From Epiperipatus broadwayi (Eukaryota > Onychophora > Udeonychophora > Euonychophora > Peripatidae), in NCBI GenBank assembly GCA_028023455.1, contig JAQFVV010006238.1:4476572-4540571 (forward strand): DNA of 64,000 nt, in the 5' to 3' direction. Positions 63,090 to 64,000 of this stretch are shown here, one piece after another; within the stretch, counting starts at the first letter, position 1; the number at the start of each line of letters is the position of its first letter. The position numbers and the translations under genes are program-made. The notes beneath the pieces are model-generated. The model ran no database searches. It saw only the letters and a program-made list of their open reading frames with translations, and was not told the DNA's origin.

Positions 63090-63330
63090 AAGATTAATAG
63101 TAATAAAACAGAAGTTTTAAATTACAAACATTTCAGTCATATTATTAATATAGTTGGAAACACAATGGATGAAATTAATCATTGAATTATACTTTCATGG
63201 GGTTCTTTTGTGATTAAAAGAGGTAGTTTAAATAGTTATGTTTTACCATTTGTCACATATGCTCCTGAGATTTGGATGCTTAACAGAAGAATATAGAGAT
63301 ATAAATGTTGGGAATTGCAAAGAAGGAATC
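63090..63330 (+). mobile_element. RTE-like LINE fragment, third copy in this region
   Basis: SNKTEVLNYKHFSHIINIVG, NTMDEINH and SYVLPFVTYAPEIWMLNRRI match the RTE segment between the catalytic box and C-terminus. Broken by stops. No 3' tail is seen. Confidence 0.7.
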
Positions 63331-63458
63331 TAATGTGAAATACATGAGGTAAAAACTGTACTTCTTTATAAAGAGGTCTGGGGTGCAAGTATTTTTGTGG
63401 GTTCCAACAATTTCAGATAAAAAGATTTACATTTAAGTAACAGTATCATTATCTGATA

Positions 63459-63461
<3 letters not shown>

Positions 63462-63540
<79 letters not shown>
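63462..63540. repeat. Two TA microsatellites
   Basis: TA tracts 63462-63499 and 63508-63539 separated by TTTTAAA. Confidence 0.95.
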
Positions 63541-63543
<3 letters not shown>

Positions 63544-63782
63544 CTTTAAAATGAAATATATTCAATTTATAAGACTACTATATACTTAAAAATATATAAA
63601 TAATAAATTTATTAACATCTAATCGATTTTCATTCAAAAATGAACCTTATCAAGATATAACAATTGAAAAAATTCACATGATTTACATATCTTAACACAC
63701 TATCTACTGGTCAAACTTAACAATAAAGATGTTTTTATATTTTCCAATTTTTATTTAATGACCATTTTCCTCCTAACTTTAC

Positions 63783-64000
63783 AGACCCTTGTACTAAATT
63801 CATACATTTCTCTTTATTTTCATGTATATACAACGTTTATATTTTTTACAATATTTGATAACTTCAATACTTTCTTCACAATTTATAATGTGTCCTGTTT
63901 CTAAAAAATGGCAAAATGGTCCTGATTTAATATCTTTCCTATTTATAGCTCTGTCATGTTCTTTACCCCTTTCTATCTTACTTTTTGCTGACTGACCTAT
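63783..64000 (-). pseudogene. PLE GIY-YIG endonuclease C-terminus, cut by window edge
   Basis: The minus-strand frame entering at 64000 reads IGQSAKSKIERGKEHDRAI, then KSGPFCHFLETGHIINC and EESIEVIKYCKKYKRC, ending at a stop near 63796. The IGQS-R-KEHDRAI start and the HFLETGH histidine block fit the GIY-YIG domain of PLEs. The missing N-terminal part lies beyond the window, so whether the element is intact cannot be judged. It differs in sequence from both copies near 43-44.5 kb. Confidence 0.7.

Overview
This window looks like intergenic DNA from an invertebrate animal genome. By eye it is very AT-rich and full of microsatellites. It carries several non-LTR retroelement lineages of animal type: RTE-like LINEs with an apurinic-endonuclease/RT-type C-terminus and Penelope-like elements (PLEs) with GIY-YIG domains. 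It also has tRNA-derived SINE-like pieces and at least one Tigger-like DNA transposon. I found no convincing host protein-coding gene, no intact tRNA or rRNA gene and no prokaryotic feature. Long open frames are absent, and the longest ones are microsatellite translations or decayed retroelements. I cannot name the species.

Layout. 1-7 kb: a 232-bp tandem duplication, an 87-bp-arm hairpin, SINE-like fragments, two PLE-related inverted repeats and a Tigger-like element (5478-6602). 7.26 kb: a well-formed hammerhead ribozyme on the minus strand. 7.3-19 kb: mostly featureless AT-rich DNA with one RTE 3' end and a large inverted repeat near 17 kb. 19.5-21.5 kb: a decayed PLE reverse transcriptase. 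22-27 kb: SINE-like pieces, an RTE tail and inverted-repeat elements. 28.5-32.6 kb: an array of 419-bp repeats, nine head-to-tail and one inverted, each carrying a hammerhead ribozyme. 32.6-42 kb: AT-rich DNA with a 523-bp palindrome and a long TA tract. 42.7-45 kb: two further PLE relics with GIY-YIG domains on opposite strands. 49-55.6 kb: a tetranucleotide array, RTE crumbs, a repeat with a degenerate hammerhead, a palindrome with a hammerhead in each arm, and a tRNA-like/PLE-tail inverted composite. 56-64 kb: the best RTE copy (minus strand, RT region), more RTE fragments, a long ATT/GTT array and a PLE GIY-YIG fragment cut by the window edge.

The unifying theme is retroelements with self-cleaving RNA. 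Canonical hammerhead architecture (CUGANGA core, stem II, GAA, short palindromic stem III, paired stem I) occurs in the 419-bp array, in both arms of the 52.5-kb palindrome and singly at 7.3 kb. A looser hairpin of similar layout (TGA-purine-rich, short stem, GAAA) recurs at more than a dozen places, mostly in inverted PLE-related terminal repeats. The 419-bp array fits the retrozyme type: a non-coding, tandemly repeated, ribozyme-bearing retroelement whose transcripts could self-cut to monomers. It is likely dependent on PLE or RTE machinery of the kind seen elsewhere in the window, though that dependence is inference.
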